Both the position numbers and the translations under genes were made by a program. This document shows positions 1-7,144 of a stretch of 17,857 nucleotides of DNA, piece by piece (the stretch's first letter is position 1; the number at the start of each line of letters is the position of its first letter). The stretch covers positions 1,250-19,106 of the forward strand of contig DCQA01000016.1 of the NCBI GenBank assembly GCA_002323325.1, read 5' to 3'. The notes beneath the pieces are model-generated. The model was not told where the DNA came from, did not search any database, and was given only the letters and a program-made list of their open reading frames with translations. The stretch is from Coxiellaceae bacterium UBA1530. Lineage in GTDB: Bacteria > Pseudomonadota > Gammaproteobacteria > Coxiellales > Coxiellaceae.

Positions 1-971
1 GCAGCAACTTTTGCAATTGGAAAACCTGTTGCCTTGGAAGCCAGAGCTGAAGAACGTGAGACGCGCGGATTCATCTCAATCACCATCATCTGACCATCAT
101 CTGGGTTTACTGCAAACTGCACATTGGCTCCACCTGTCTCCACACCAATCTCACGCAAAATCGCAATCGATGCATCCCTCAATCGTTGATATTCTTTATC
201 GGTGAGTGTTTGAGCAGGTGCAACTGTAATGGAGTCACCCGTATGAACACCCATTGCATCCATATTTTCAATTGAGCAGACAATAATACAGTTATCCATA
301 GAATCGCGAACCACCTCGAGCTCGTACTCTTTCCACCCAATGATGGATTGATCAATGAGAAGTTCAGTGGTTGGAGATAACTCTAAACCTCGGCGACAAA
401 TCATTTCAAATTCTTCGCGGTTATATGCAATACCACCACCAGAGCCACCCATTGTAAAAGAAGGGCGAATAATCGCTGGATAACCAATTTCTTCGAGAAT
501 TGACCATGCTTCCTCCATGGAATGTGCCAAACCATTTGTGGGTGTTGATAAACCAATTGACTGCATGGCCGATTGGAATAATGAACGATCTTCCGCTTTA
601 TCAATCGCCTCTCGACTAGCGCCGATCAACTCTACACCATAACGTGCCAACACACCTTCTCGGACTAAATCGAGTGCACAATTCAAGGCTGTCTGCCCAC
701 CCATTGTGGGTAATAAAACATCAGGCTTTTCTCGTTGAATAATGCGCTCAACCACAGACCAAGTAATCGGTTCAATGTATGTCGCATCAGCCATATCCGG
801 ATCTGTCATAATCGTTGCAGGATTAGAATTTACTAAAACAACGCGATAACCCTCTTCCTTCAAAGCACGACATGCTTGAGAACCTGAATAGTCAAATTCA
901 CAGGCTTGACCGATGACAATTGGACCTGCGCCTAAAATTAATATTGTGTTTATATCATTTCTTTTTGGCAT
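1..971 (-). CDS. carB: Carbamoyl-phosphate synthase large subunit, N-terminal part (cut by window edge)
   Basis: This is the ammonia-using synthetase subunit that makes carbamoyl phosphate from bicarbonate, ammonia and two ATP, working with CarA in the cytoplasm. I translated the minus strand from the ATG at 971; it stays open to base 1, giving about 323 of the roughly 1070 residues usual for the family. The N-terminus reads MPKRNDINTILILGAGPIVI, followed by the conserved QACEFDYSG and NSNPATIMTD segments of the first ATP-grasp half, then RPSFTMGGSGGGIAYN (glycine-rich ATP loop), GWKEYELEVVRD, and IEMNPRVSRSSALASKATG near the window edge. The start lies inside the end of carA, a 22-bp overlap in a different frame, which suggests translational coupling in a carAB operon. 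No defect is visible in the part present. The identification is firm; the remaining two thirds lie outside the window. Confidence 0.97.
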   Translation of the reverse strand, partial: MPKRNDINTILILGAGPIVIGQACEFDYSGSQACRALKEEGYRVVLVNSNPATIMTDPDMADATYIEPITWSVVERIIQREKPDVLLPTMGGQTALNCALDLVREGVLARYGVELIGASREAIDKAEDRSLFQSAMQSIGLSTPTNGLAHSMEEAWSILEEIGYPAIIRPSFTMGGSGGGIAYNREEFEMICRRGLELSPTTELLIDQSIIGWKEYELEVVRDSMDNCIIVCSIENMDAMGVHTGDSITVAPAQTLTDKEYQRLRDASIAILREIGVETGGANVQFAVNPDDGQMMVIEMNPRVSRSSALASKATGFPIAKVA

Positions 972-2122
972 AAGACCACCTTATGTGTCTTCATACAGTT
1001 TGTAAAATCATCAAAAATGGTAGCAATGTCATGAGGTCCAGGACTTGCCTCTGGATGCCCTTGAAAACCCAATACCGGTAATACGCGATGAGCCATCCCT
1101 TGCAAACTCCCATCAAACAGAGAAATGTGAGTAGGTATCACCTCTGATGGCAGTGAATCAATATCAACGGCAAAGCCATGATTCTGACTAGTCATACAAA
1201 CACGATGAGATGCCAGTGTTTTTACGGGATGGTTCGCACCATGATGACCAAATTTCATTTTATACGTTTTGGCACCACAAGCGAGAGCAATAATTTGAAA
1301 TCCCAAGCAGATACCTAAAAGTGGAATAGATTGATCCATCAATGCCTGTGCTGCTGACACTGCATACTCGCATGCCTGAGGATCACCTGGACCATTGGAG
1401 AATAAAACACCTTGAGGGGACAACGATAAGACTTCATCAACAGTCGTCGTTGCCGGCACTACCGTGATGCGACAACCACGATTAACCAGCTGACGTAATA
1501 TCTGACGCTTAACGCCAAAATCATAGACCACAACGTGATGTGAGGAAGTGATCTCCTCTGATTGGCTAGGGACACTCTGCCAATCATCACTCTCAGAATA
1601 ACTGTAGGATGATGCTACTGTCACAGCCCTTGCTAAATCTTGACCCGACAGTCCTGTATGTGACTTTGCTAATGCCAGCGCTTCCCTTGGATCATCTGTG
1701 TCAGTGATGATACAACCTGACTGCGCACCCTCACGTCGCAAAACATGCACCAAATGACGAGTATCAATCTCGGCAATTGCCACACGTTGATACTGTTTCA
1801 AGTATTGAGATAAGGAGCCTTGCGAACGCCAGTTACTGGTCATTAAAGCCGCATCACGAATAATTAATCCCGAGGCCCAGATGTTAGCTGACTCTTCGTC
1901 AATCGAATTAACACCGGTGTTCCCAATGTGTGGACATGTCAATGTCACTAATTGCTGAGCGTAAGATGGATCAGTGAGAATTTCTTGGTAACCTGACATC
2001 GCGGTATTAAAAACCACCTCTCCAATGGCCTTTCCCGCGGACCCTAGGGAGATACCTTGAAAAAACTCCCCATTCGCCAGTGCTAAAACTGCCGGTACCA
2101 AGGTCTCCTTAAGGTGTTGCAT
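950..2122 (-). CDS. carA: Carbamoyl-phosphate synthase small (glutaminase) subunit
   Basis: CarA hydrolyses glutamine and channels ammonia to CarB. The 390-residue length is normal. The N-terminal CarA domain (about residues 8-140) is followed by a class I glutamine amidotransferase domain (about 195-380). The nucleophile is Cys272 in LLGICLGFQ, and His356 and Glu358 in GFQGHPEASPGPHD complete the triad. KMKFGHHGANHPV and SQNHGFAVD are also family hallmarks. The nucleophile elbow is GICLGFQ where E. coli and most CarA proteins have GICLGHQ; the histidine three residues after the cysteine is Phe275 here. The ATG at 2122 is preceded by AAGGAAGA at good spacing. The gene overlaps carB by 22 bp downstream and is divergent from the permease gene upstream. 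Confidence 0.97.
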   Translation of the reverse strand: MQHLKETLVPAVLALANGEFFQGISLGSAGKAIGEVVFNTAMSGYQEILTDPSYAQQLVTLTCPHIGNTGVNSIDEESANIWASGLIIRDAALMTSNWRSQGSLSQYLKQYQRVAIAEIDTRHLVHVLRREGAQSGCIITDTDDPREALALAKSHTGLSGQDLARAVTVASSYSYSESDDWQSVPSQSEEITSSHHVVVYDFGVKRQILRQLVNRGCRITVVPATTTVDEVLSLSPQGVLFSNGPGDPQACEYAVSAAQALMDQSIPLLGICLGFQIIALACGAKTYKMKFGHHGANHPVKTLASHRVCMTSQNHGFAVDIDSLPSEVIPTHISLFDGSLQGMAHRVLPVLGFQGHPEASPGPHDIATIFDDFTNCMKTHKVVLCQKEMI

Positions 2123-2182
2123 CGTCTATTCTTCCTTTATAAAAGACAACTAAAACTGCGTCGACCAGTCATTCAGGCGAAA

Positions 2183-2211
2183 AGAATAAGCTATTCATGC
2201 AGACAAGTGAA
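2183..2211 (-). promoter_or_regulatory. Candidate sigma70 promoter for carAB
   Basis: Read on the minus strand, TTCACT (2211-2206) and TATTCT (2188-2183) are separated by exactly 17 bases, about 60 bases upstream of the carA ATG. Each hexamer matches the consensus at four of six positions, so this is a reasonable but unproven call. Confidence 0.4.
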
Positions 2212-2275
2212 GCATCCTATCGAAAGACCGCTTTTTTTGTTCAAATATCAAACACCAATCATGAATTTCCATGAG

Positions 2276-2301
2276 CTCTAAGAGTAAGTGGAGTCTTAGA
2301 G
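2276..2301. repeat. Perfect 8-bp inverted repeat between divergent genes
   Basis: CTCTAAGA (2276-2283) and TCTTAGAG (2294-2301) are exact reverse complements separated by 10 bases. It is not followed by a T run on either strand, so it is not a typical terminator. Its place between two divergent promoters would suit an operator or an RNA hairpin, but nothing else in the sequence supports either role. Confidence 0.35.
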
Positions 2302-2419
2302 AAAATATCACTGAGGTCCAAGATCAATACGACCCCCTCTCTGGCTCTAAAATTCCACAAACAAGGTATTTTTACGGATATTTCATCCATTGTCGTACTG
2401 ATCAAATGATGGGTGTTGC

Positions 2420-2447
2420 TTGCGCAATTTGGGCGAGGGGTTATACT
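2420..2447 (+). promoter_or_regulatory. Candidate sigma70 promoter for the amino-acid permease
   Basis: TTGCGC (2420-2425) and a near-consensus TATACT (2442-2447) are 16 bases apart. Transcription would begin near 2454, leaving a leader of about 77 bases before the TTG start at 2531. The potential upstream TTG at 2420 falls inside the -35 element, so it would not be on this transcript. Confidence 0.5.
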
Positions 2448-2530
2448 ACGCGCGTAGAAATATTAAGAATGTCTCTAAATTAAACACCACACCCCCCCAC
2501 CTTCAGTACGCTAACCTGACGGAGTATCCA

Positions 2531-3937
2531 TTGGAATTAAGTAGAAAAACAAATCGACCATTGAGCTTACTGTCACTGGTCATGATCAATGTGATAGCCA
2601 TTGATAGCCTGAGAAACTTACCGGCTAATGCCCAAACTGGTTATCACATTGTTTTCTACTACCTGATCTGCGGCCTCATCTTTCTATTACCGTGTGTGCT
2701 CATTACTGCACAACTCGCTTCACACTTTCCCGAACGAGGAGGCGTGTACGTATGGGTCAGAAAAGCCTTTGGCACACACATTGCCTTTCTCACCATTTGG
2801 TTACAATGGATCTATAACGTGGTTTGGTATCCCACGATTCTGAGCTTCTTAGCAGTCAACATTGCTTACTTCATTAACCCTGATATCGTTCACCAAAAAA
2901 CCTATATTATTAGCATGGTGATTGCTCTGTTTGCCATAGCCACCATCATTAGCAACCAGGGCATGAGAACATCTGGATTAGTCAGTACTGCAAGTGCAAT
3001 TATTGGCACGATTATTCCAATGCTAGCGCTTATTGTGCTGGGCTTTGCTTCTTTTATTCATTCTCCGCTGACTACTGACAATCTTTCAATGTCTAACTTT
3101 ATCCCAAAGGATACTCATGACCTTGCATTCACTCTCATTATTTTATTCAGCTTGATGGGACTTGAGATGTCGGCCGTGCATGCCAAGGAAGTAAAAGATC
3201 CTCAACGCAACTACCCAAAAGCACTTTTTTACTCCAGTATCCTCATCGTAGTCACATTATGCTTAGCCAGTCTAGCGATTACTATTATTGTACCTAAAGG
3301 CCAAATTGGTATTGTGACAGGGCTCGATGTTGCTTTAAAAACCGTTTTGCAACAATTTCATTTAGATCTAGGATTTCCAATGATTCTATTCATGGTCATT
3401 TTAGGTGGATTCGGTAGTGTTTCAGCGTGGGTCATTGGCCCTTCCAAAGCCATGATGGTTGCGGCACAAGATGGCTGCTTACCTCCGCTGTTAGGTTATT
3501 GCAATAAACATAAAGCTCCCTCCGGCATGCTTCTGCTACAACTGGTGTTAGTCATTTTTTTAACCTATTGCATGATTTCCTTTGAACCAATTCAAGCGAG
3601 CTATTGGTTGCTAGCAGACCTCACGGCACAATTAGCATTATTGTTCTACATCTTCTTTTTTGCTGCAGCTATCAAACTGTATCGCCAACTTCCACAAGAT
3701 CAACATGCCTTTAGGATTCCGGGGGGTATGCTAGGCACATTGATAACAGGGATGATTGGGATAATAACCTGTGCAATAGGTATTCTATTAGGATTTATAC
3801 CGCCTCCACATTTGTTAAAAACATCGACAATCAACTATGAACTCTTCCTTTTGGCAGGATTGATACTCAGTTGTGCTGCGCCGCTACTGATCACTTGTTA
3901 CCAAAAAAGACAGTCACGCAAACATAACGCATCGTAA
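2531..3937 (+). CDS. APC-superfamily amino-acid permease/antiporter, GadC-like
   Basis: This is an inner-membrane amino-acid transporter of the APC superfamily, closest in look to the glutamate/GABA antiporter (GadC-like) group. From the TTG at 2531 it has 468 residues and about 12 hydrophobic segments. Typical motifs are SLVMINVIAIDSLRNLPANA in the first membrane segment, FPERGGVYVWVRKAFG, LTIWLQWIYNVVWYPTILSF, GLEMSAVHAKEVKDPQRNYP and SAWVIGPSKAMMVAAQDG. I chose TTG 2531 because ACGGAG lies six bases upstream and the protein then starts just before the first membrane segment, as in relatives; an open frame continues 37 codons upstream but runs through a likely promoter. The protein is shorter at the C-terminus than E. 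coli GadC (511 residues), which closes its channel with a C-terminal plug. The substrate cannot be told from the sequence. It converges on an AraC-type regulator that could control it (inference). Confidence 0.88.
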   Translation: MELSRKTNRPLSLLSLVMINVIAIDSLRNLPANAQTGYHIVFYYLICGLIFLLPCVLITAQLASHFPERGGVYVWVRKAFGTHIAFLTIWLQWIYNVVWYPTILSFLAVNIAYFINPDIVHQKTYIISMVIALFAIATIISNQGMRTSGLVSTASAIIGTIIPMLALIVLGFASFIHSPLTTDNLSMSNFIPKDTHDLAFTLIILFSLMGLEMSAVHAKEVKDPQRNYPKALFYSSILIVVTLCLASLAITIIVPKGQIGIVTGLDVALKTVLQQFHLDLGFPMILFMVILGGFGSVSAWVIGPSKAMMVAAQDGCLPPLLGYCNKHKAPSGMLLLQLVLVIFLTYCMISFEPIQASYWLLADLTAQLALLFYIFFFAAAIKLYRQLPQDQHAFRIPGGMLGTLITGMIGIITCAIGILLGFIPPPHLLKTSTINYELFLLAGLILSCAAPLLITCYQKRQSRKHNAS

Positions 3938-4110
3938 CACCTCAAAGCTTAAAGACCACACATCCCAAGTTGATCCTTATTCTCTCGACGATGCCAGTCA
4001 TAGTCTAATGGGCGGTGAATAGAAAAATAGCAATGAGCTTTAAAGACAGAACTCTTTAGGCTCAGATCCTACTCGCACATATCAATTGACAGAAATCAGT
4101 ACCAGTAATA

Positions 4111-4875
4111 TTACAGACGCTGTTTAATGAATTGACCAGGCGTTATACCAAAATAACGTTTAAACTGAGCAATAAAGGCACTATCACTGGAGTAAGATAA
4201 ATCATGTGCGACTTTAGTGATGGTTACACCTTCTGATAACCAAGCCATCGCTAACACTAACTTAACTTGAGTGAACCATTGATGGTATGTCATCCCTGTT
4301 TCTTTTTGAAAAAAACGATTCATGGTTTTCGTTGACATACCAAACTCAGAAGCAACAGCATCAGAAGAGAGAGCCCAGTGATGTGACATCTTTAAGTAAT
4401 CATAGATTTGTAGAATCAATTCGTTGGAAGAAAAATCAACTTTGAAAGAACATAAACTGGCATGTAACATCTCATTTAATATGACCCGAGTTAAATCTAA
4501 TGCGGATGGATCCTGTTTTGCATAGACACCCATCGCACACACCCGTTCAATCAACGCCTTGAGTAAAGCGCTAACAAAAATAACACCTGAGTCATTCGAC
4601 AGAGAGTCACAGTACTGTGAATTTATGAATAGTGATCGAAAATGAATAGGCTTTGTAGATACAGAACAGTGCATCACGTCAGGTGGGACCCAGAGAGCAT
4701 TGGTCGGGGGAACAATCAATAATTGCTGACCTACCTGGACCTCAATCACACCTCGAACACTATATAGCAATTGTCCAGAGCGATGCGAATGAAATACATC
4801 TTTTTTTGAGGCACCATTGTACGCAAACCCTAAGATGGGTTGTTCGAACGTATCAGGATCAAATGTCACTGCCAT
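4111..4875 (-). CDS. AraC-family transcriptional regulator with cupin sensor domain
   Basis: This cytoplasmic DNA-binding regulator has 254 residues. The N-terminal part is a cupin-type effector domain (about 20-95), seen in FHSHRSGQLLYSVRGVIEV and LIVPPTNALWVPPDVMH. The C-terminal part (about 155-254) is the double helix-turn-helix DNA-binding domain, ending with the AraC signature AHDLSYSSDSAFIAQFKRYF and GITPGQF. The layout resembles the NimR (YeaM) subgroup, whose members often act on a nearby transporter gene. I chose ATG 4875 because AAAGG lies seven bases upstream; ATG 4890 and GTG 4896 are alternatives but have weaker binding sites and sit very close to the presumed transcription start. 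The permease gene at 2531-3937 is the obvious nearby candidate target. Effector and targets are unknown. Confidence 0.85.
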   Translation of the reverse strand: MAVTFDPDTFEQPILGFAYNGASKKDVFHSHRSGQLLYSVRGVIEVQVGQQLLIVPPTNALWVPPDVMHCSVSTKPIHFRSLFINSQYCDSLSNDSGVIFVSALLKALIERVCAMGVYAKQDPSALDLTRVILNEMLHASLCSFKVDFSSNELILQIYDYLKMSHHWALSSDAVASEFGMSTKTMNRFFQKETGMTYHQWFTQVKLVLAMAWLSEGVTITKVAHDLSYSSDSAFIAQFKRYFGITPGQFIKQRL

Positions 4876-4913
4876 TTTAATGCCTTTCATATGCACAATT
4901 ACTGTTACAGCTG

Positions 4914-4922
4914 ATTATAGCA
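4914..4922 (-). promoter_or_regulatory. Extended -10 promoter for the AraC-type regulator
   Basis: On the minus strand this reads TGCTATAAT, a perfect extended -10 element (TGnTATAAT). No good -35 hexamer is present at 17 bases, which is normal for extended -10 promoters. The start of transcription would fall near 4907, giving a short leader to the ATG at 4875. Confidence 0.5.
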
Positions 4923-5228
4923 GTATATGGGACATTTTATCGCATTCACATTATCAGTTAGTCATTGCCATCTCAGAAGATGAGCTATGTAATAATCTTT
5001 GATTTTCGAAAAAGGGAATTTTTACAGTCCCACCTTACAATCCCATAACAAGATAATTATATAAGCCTCAATAAAAAACTATTAGCAACATAGCATCGCC
5101 AATGCTGAACAAAGCATTACTGGTATTTTTCCGATATTTACTAAGGAATCAAGACAAAAAAATCGATCAGTATCAGCCCCTTACATCAACAAACTGGTAA
5201 CAACTGATCAAAGCACTTCAATTTAGCC

Positions 5229-5234
5229 TATAAT
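5229..5234 (+). promoter_or_regulatory. Candidate -10 element for the secreted-protein gene
   Basis: A consensus TATAAT lies about 35 bases upstream of the ATG at 5270. No convincing -35 hexamer is found 16-18 bases upstream, so the promoter is weakly supported. Confidence 0.3.
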
Positions 5235-5269
5235 AAATAAGTACAAGAATGAACCCTCAAAGGTGCCCT

Positions 5270-5923
5270 ATGCGATTTCATATATCAAGCTATATCCTAG
5301 TCTTACTATTTAGCTCAACGTTCAATACAACCACTGCCGTTGAGGCGAATCCATATCCTGTCAAGCAGCAGATAAATGTCTTTGGTAATGACGTCTTATA
5401 TCCTGTATCTGCCTGGCAAGAATCGGCCTATCGAGATCGTAGTCAAGAGAAACATAAGGGCTCTTTGTATAATACTTACAGAAAACAGAAAAATAGAACT
5501 TTTATACTAGAACACATACCCCATAATGAGACATTTACGACATGGAGCAAACTATCGGCTTTATCAGCATCTTTTCACCCAGACCAAAAAGATTTAAATC
5601 CACAAATCATAGCCTATCAAAATAAAATGATTTTCAAAAAATCCTGTAGTTTTTATCACTACCTAGAGATCCCCGCCAAAACCAACTCAACATCAGGAAT
5701 AATCATCACTATTTTTTGTGAAACCATAAAAGATACCGACGAGGGAGAAGTGATGGTCAAATTTATAACCACTACTGCTAATCACACCACACTACAGATT
5801 TACTCGGAGTGGAAAGGACAACCCTTCAACGTTTGGGATGAATCAACCTGGCCAGTGTCTTGGAGTAAAATTATGGATCAAGTTCAACGCTACCAATACA
5901 TCACCATTAATACCGATCAATAG
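5270..5923 (+). CDS. Secreted/periplasmic protein of unknown function
   Basis: This gene encodes 217 residues. The first 26 form a likely Sec signal peptide: a basic start, a hydrophobic core (SSYILVLLF) and a possible cleavage after VEA26. The mature part has only two cysteines, in KSCSFYHY and IFCETI, which could form one disulfide. The segment FILEHIPHNETFTTWSKL, followed by hydrophobic, polar and aromatic-rich stretches, vaguely resembles small exported proteins annotated as hypothetical in Legionella-like bacteria, but I cannot name a family. I chose the ATG at 5270 over the ATG at 5249 because AAAGG sits six bases upstream of it and the signal peptide then starts cleanly. It is a single gene, and its stop codon directly abuts the stop codon of thyA on the other strand. 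Confidence 0.7.
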   Translation: MRFHISSYILVLLFSSTFNTTTAVEANPYPVKQQINVFGNDVLYPVSAWQESAYRDRSQEKHKGSLYNTYRKQKNRTFILEHIPHNETFTTWSKLSALSASFHPDQKDLNPQIIAYQNKMIFKKSCSFYHYLEIPAKTNSTSGIIITIFCETIKDTDEGEVMVKFITTTANHTTLQIYSEWKGQPFNVWDESTWPVSWSKIMDQVQRYQYITINTDQ

Positions 5924-6718
5924 CTATACAGCGATTGGTGCTGAAATACGCGGGTGTGGTGTGTAATTTTCTATAAGAAAATCATCAAATGCATACTCAA
6001 AGATAGACGCTGGTTTACGTACTAGAGATAAGGTAGGTAATTGACGTGGCTGACGCGACAACTGCTCGTTAACAGCCTCAAGGTGATTCGTGTAAATATG
6101 ACAATCACCACCTGACCAGACAAAATCCCCAACCTGTAAATCACATTGCTGAGCAATCATGGTAATGAGAAAGGCGTAAGAAGCTATATTGAACGGAACA
6201 CCTAAAAATGCATCCGCTGATCGCTGAGTGAGCTTGCATGATAATCGACCCTGAGCCACATAGAATTGAAAAAAAGCATGGCAAGGTGGCAAAGCCATCT
6301 GATCAAGCTCTGCAACATTCCATGCACTGACAATCAAGCGCCTTGAGTCAGGATTTTGCTTGATTTGATCAACCAAGCCTTGTATCTGGTCAATCGTATC
6401 ACCATTACTTGTTGACCATGATCGCCATTGTTTCCCATAGACAGGACCAAGGTTACCTTGCTCATTTGCCCACTCATCCCAGATACTAACCCCATTATCT
6501 TTTAAGTAACCAATATTAGTATTACCCTGCAAAAACCAGAGGAGCTCGTGAATAATGCTCTTAGTATGCACTTTTTTAGTGGTCAATAACGGAAAACCCT
6601 GGCTTAAGTTGAATCGCATCTCAAGGCCAAACACACTCAAGGTACCTACGCCAGTACGATCAGTTTTTTCAACGCCGTGATCTAAAATATTTTTTAAAAA
6701 GTTTAAATATTGTTGCAC
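5924..6718 (-). CDS. thyA: Thymidylate synthase
   Basis: ThyA methylates dUMP to dTMP using 5,10-methylenetetrahydrofolate, supplying the thymine nucleotide for DNA. The 264-residue length is identical to E. coli ThyA. Recognisable parts are KTDRTGVGTLSVFG, GFPLLTTKKVH, SIIHELLWFLQG, WDEWANEQGNLGPVYGKQWR, the catalytic Cys146 in ALPPCHAFFQFYV, the dUMP-binding QRSADAFLGVPFNIASYAFL and GDCHIYTNH, and the C-terminal ISAPIAV. The start is a GTG at 6718 with GAGG seven bases upstream. It is the last gene of the minus-strand cluster, 14 bp after the small membrane protein, and the lgt-thyA neighbourhood is conserved in many gammaproteobacteria. No space is left for an intergenic terminator downstream. 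Confidence 0.98.
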   Translation of the reverse strand: MQQYLNFLKNILDHGVEKTDRTGVGTLSVFGLEMRFNLSQGFPLLTTKKVHTKSIIHELLWFLQGNTNIGYLKDNGVSIWDEWANEQGNLGPVYGKQWRSWSTSNGDTIDQIQGLVDQIKQNPDSRRLIVSAWNVAELDQMALPPCHAFFQFYVAQGRLSCKLTQRSADAFLGVPFNIASYAFLITMIAQQCDLQVGDFVWSGGDCHIYTNHLEAVNEQLSRQPRQLPTLSLVRKPASIFEYAFDDFLIENYTPHPRISAPIAV

Positions 6719-6732
6719 ACTATTTCCTCAGG

Positions 6733-7083
6733 TTATGCACTAGCCGGTGGTAACATGCTGGCAGCTGGCGTTCCAGATGCCAACACTATCACCAACATCA
6801 CGAGCCACATCACCCAAATGGTTGCCATCATGTGTGGCATTGAAACATGCTTGACTAACCAAAAACCTAACGCAGCAAGACCACCTGCTACTAGGGGAAT
6901 TGCTAGTAATGCAATGATACCTTGTATTACCCGACCAATTGGTCGACCTGAAAAAAAGAACATCAAATCTCTTGCGATTAAATCGTGAAGAGCTAACAGT
7001 CCTCGAACAATTTGTGCTAATTGATCTTGAAAAAAAACGGCCACTATTGATAGCAATAAAATTAAGATACCTTGTTTATACAT
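6733..7083 (-). CDS. Small inner-membrane protein of unknown function between lgt and thyA
   Basis: This 116-residue protein has about three hydrophobic segments: near residues 5-18, 58-80 and 87-104. A basic, amphipathic stretch (ARDLMFFFSGRPIGR) lies between the first two, and the tail is rich in Ala, Ser and Pro. I recognise no enzyme motif and no family. The ATG at 7083 is chosen because AAGGAG lies seven bases upstream; a longer frame from GTG 7101 would place the binding site inside the gene. It sits 61 bp after lgt and 14 bp before thyA on the same strand, so it is very probably co-transcribed with both. It could work in the membrane or be a host-range or lineage-specific addition, but nothing in the sequence decides its role. 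Confidence 0.72.
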   Translation of the reverse strand: MYKQGILILLLSIVAVFFQDQLAQIVRGLLALHDLIARDLMFFFSGRPIGRVIQGIIALLAIPLVAGGLAALGFWLVKHVSMPHMMATIWVMWLVMLVIVLASGTPAASMLPPASA

Positions 7084-7144
7084 CACATAACTCCTTGTCA
7101 CTGATTGAGACCATCATCATTCATCACGAATTAATTTTACGCTC

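Larger units (their letters stand above)
2123..2530. other. Divergent intergenic region between carA and the permease gene
   Basis: These 408 bases show no convincing coding sequence; the short open frames here have no recognisable protein character and lack good ribosome binding sites. The region holds a candidate carA promoter on the minus strand (2183-2211), an 8-bp perfect inverted repeat (2276-2301) and a candidate permease promoter on the plus strand (2420-2447). A single half-site resembling an ARG box (TGAAT at 2262-2266) lacks a proper second half, so I do not call an ArgR operator. Confidence 0.6.
4876..5269. other. Divergent intergenic region between the araC-type gene and the secreted-protein gene
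   Basis: These 394 AT-rich bases have no credible gene. They contain the extended -10 element at 4914-4922 (minus), a small inverted repeat AATGCT/AGCATT (5101-5106 and 5113-5118), and a TATAAT hexamer at 5229-5234 (plus) that could serve the downstream secreted protein. I see no other structure in between. Confidence 0.55.

Noticed and set aside
401..604. Small open frames opposite or out of frame with carB, nrdA, nrdB and ptsP
   Set aside because: They lie within strongly conserved genes read in another frame and have no independent support.
2258..2275. Possible ARG box in the carA upstream region
   Set aside because: Only the TGAAT half-site fits; the second half lacks ATTCA, and its distance from carA is large.
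2271..2483. Short plus-strand open frame upstream of the permease
   Set aside because: It overlaps the candidate permease promoter, has no good ribosome binding site and no protein-like composition; treated as non-coding.
4031..4062. Imperfect hairpin (GAGCTT with AGGCTC) between the permease and the AraC-type gene as a bidirectional terminator
   Set aside because: The stem includes a G-T pair and mismatches and is not followed by a T run on either strand.
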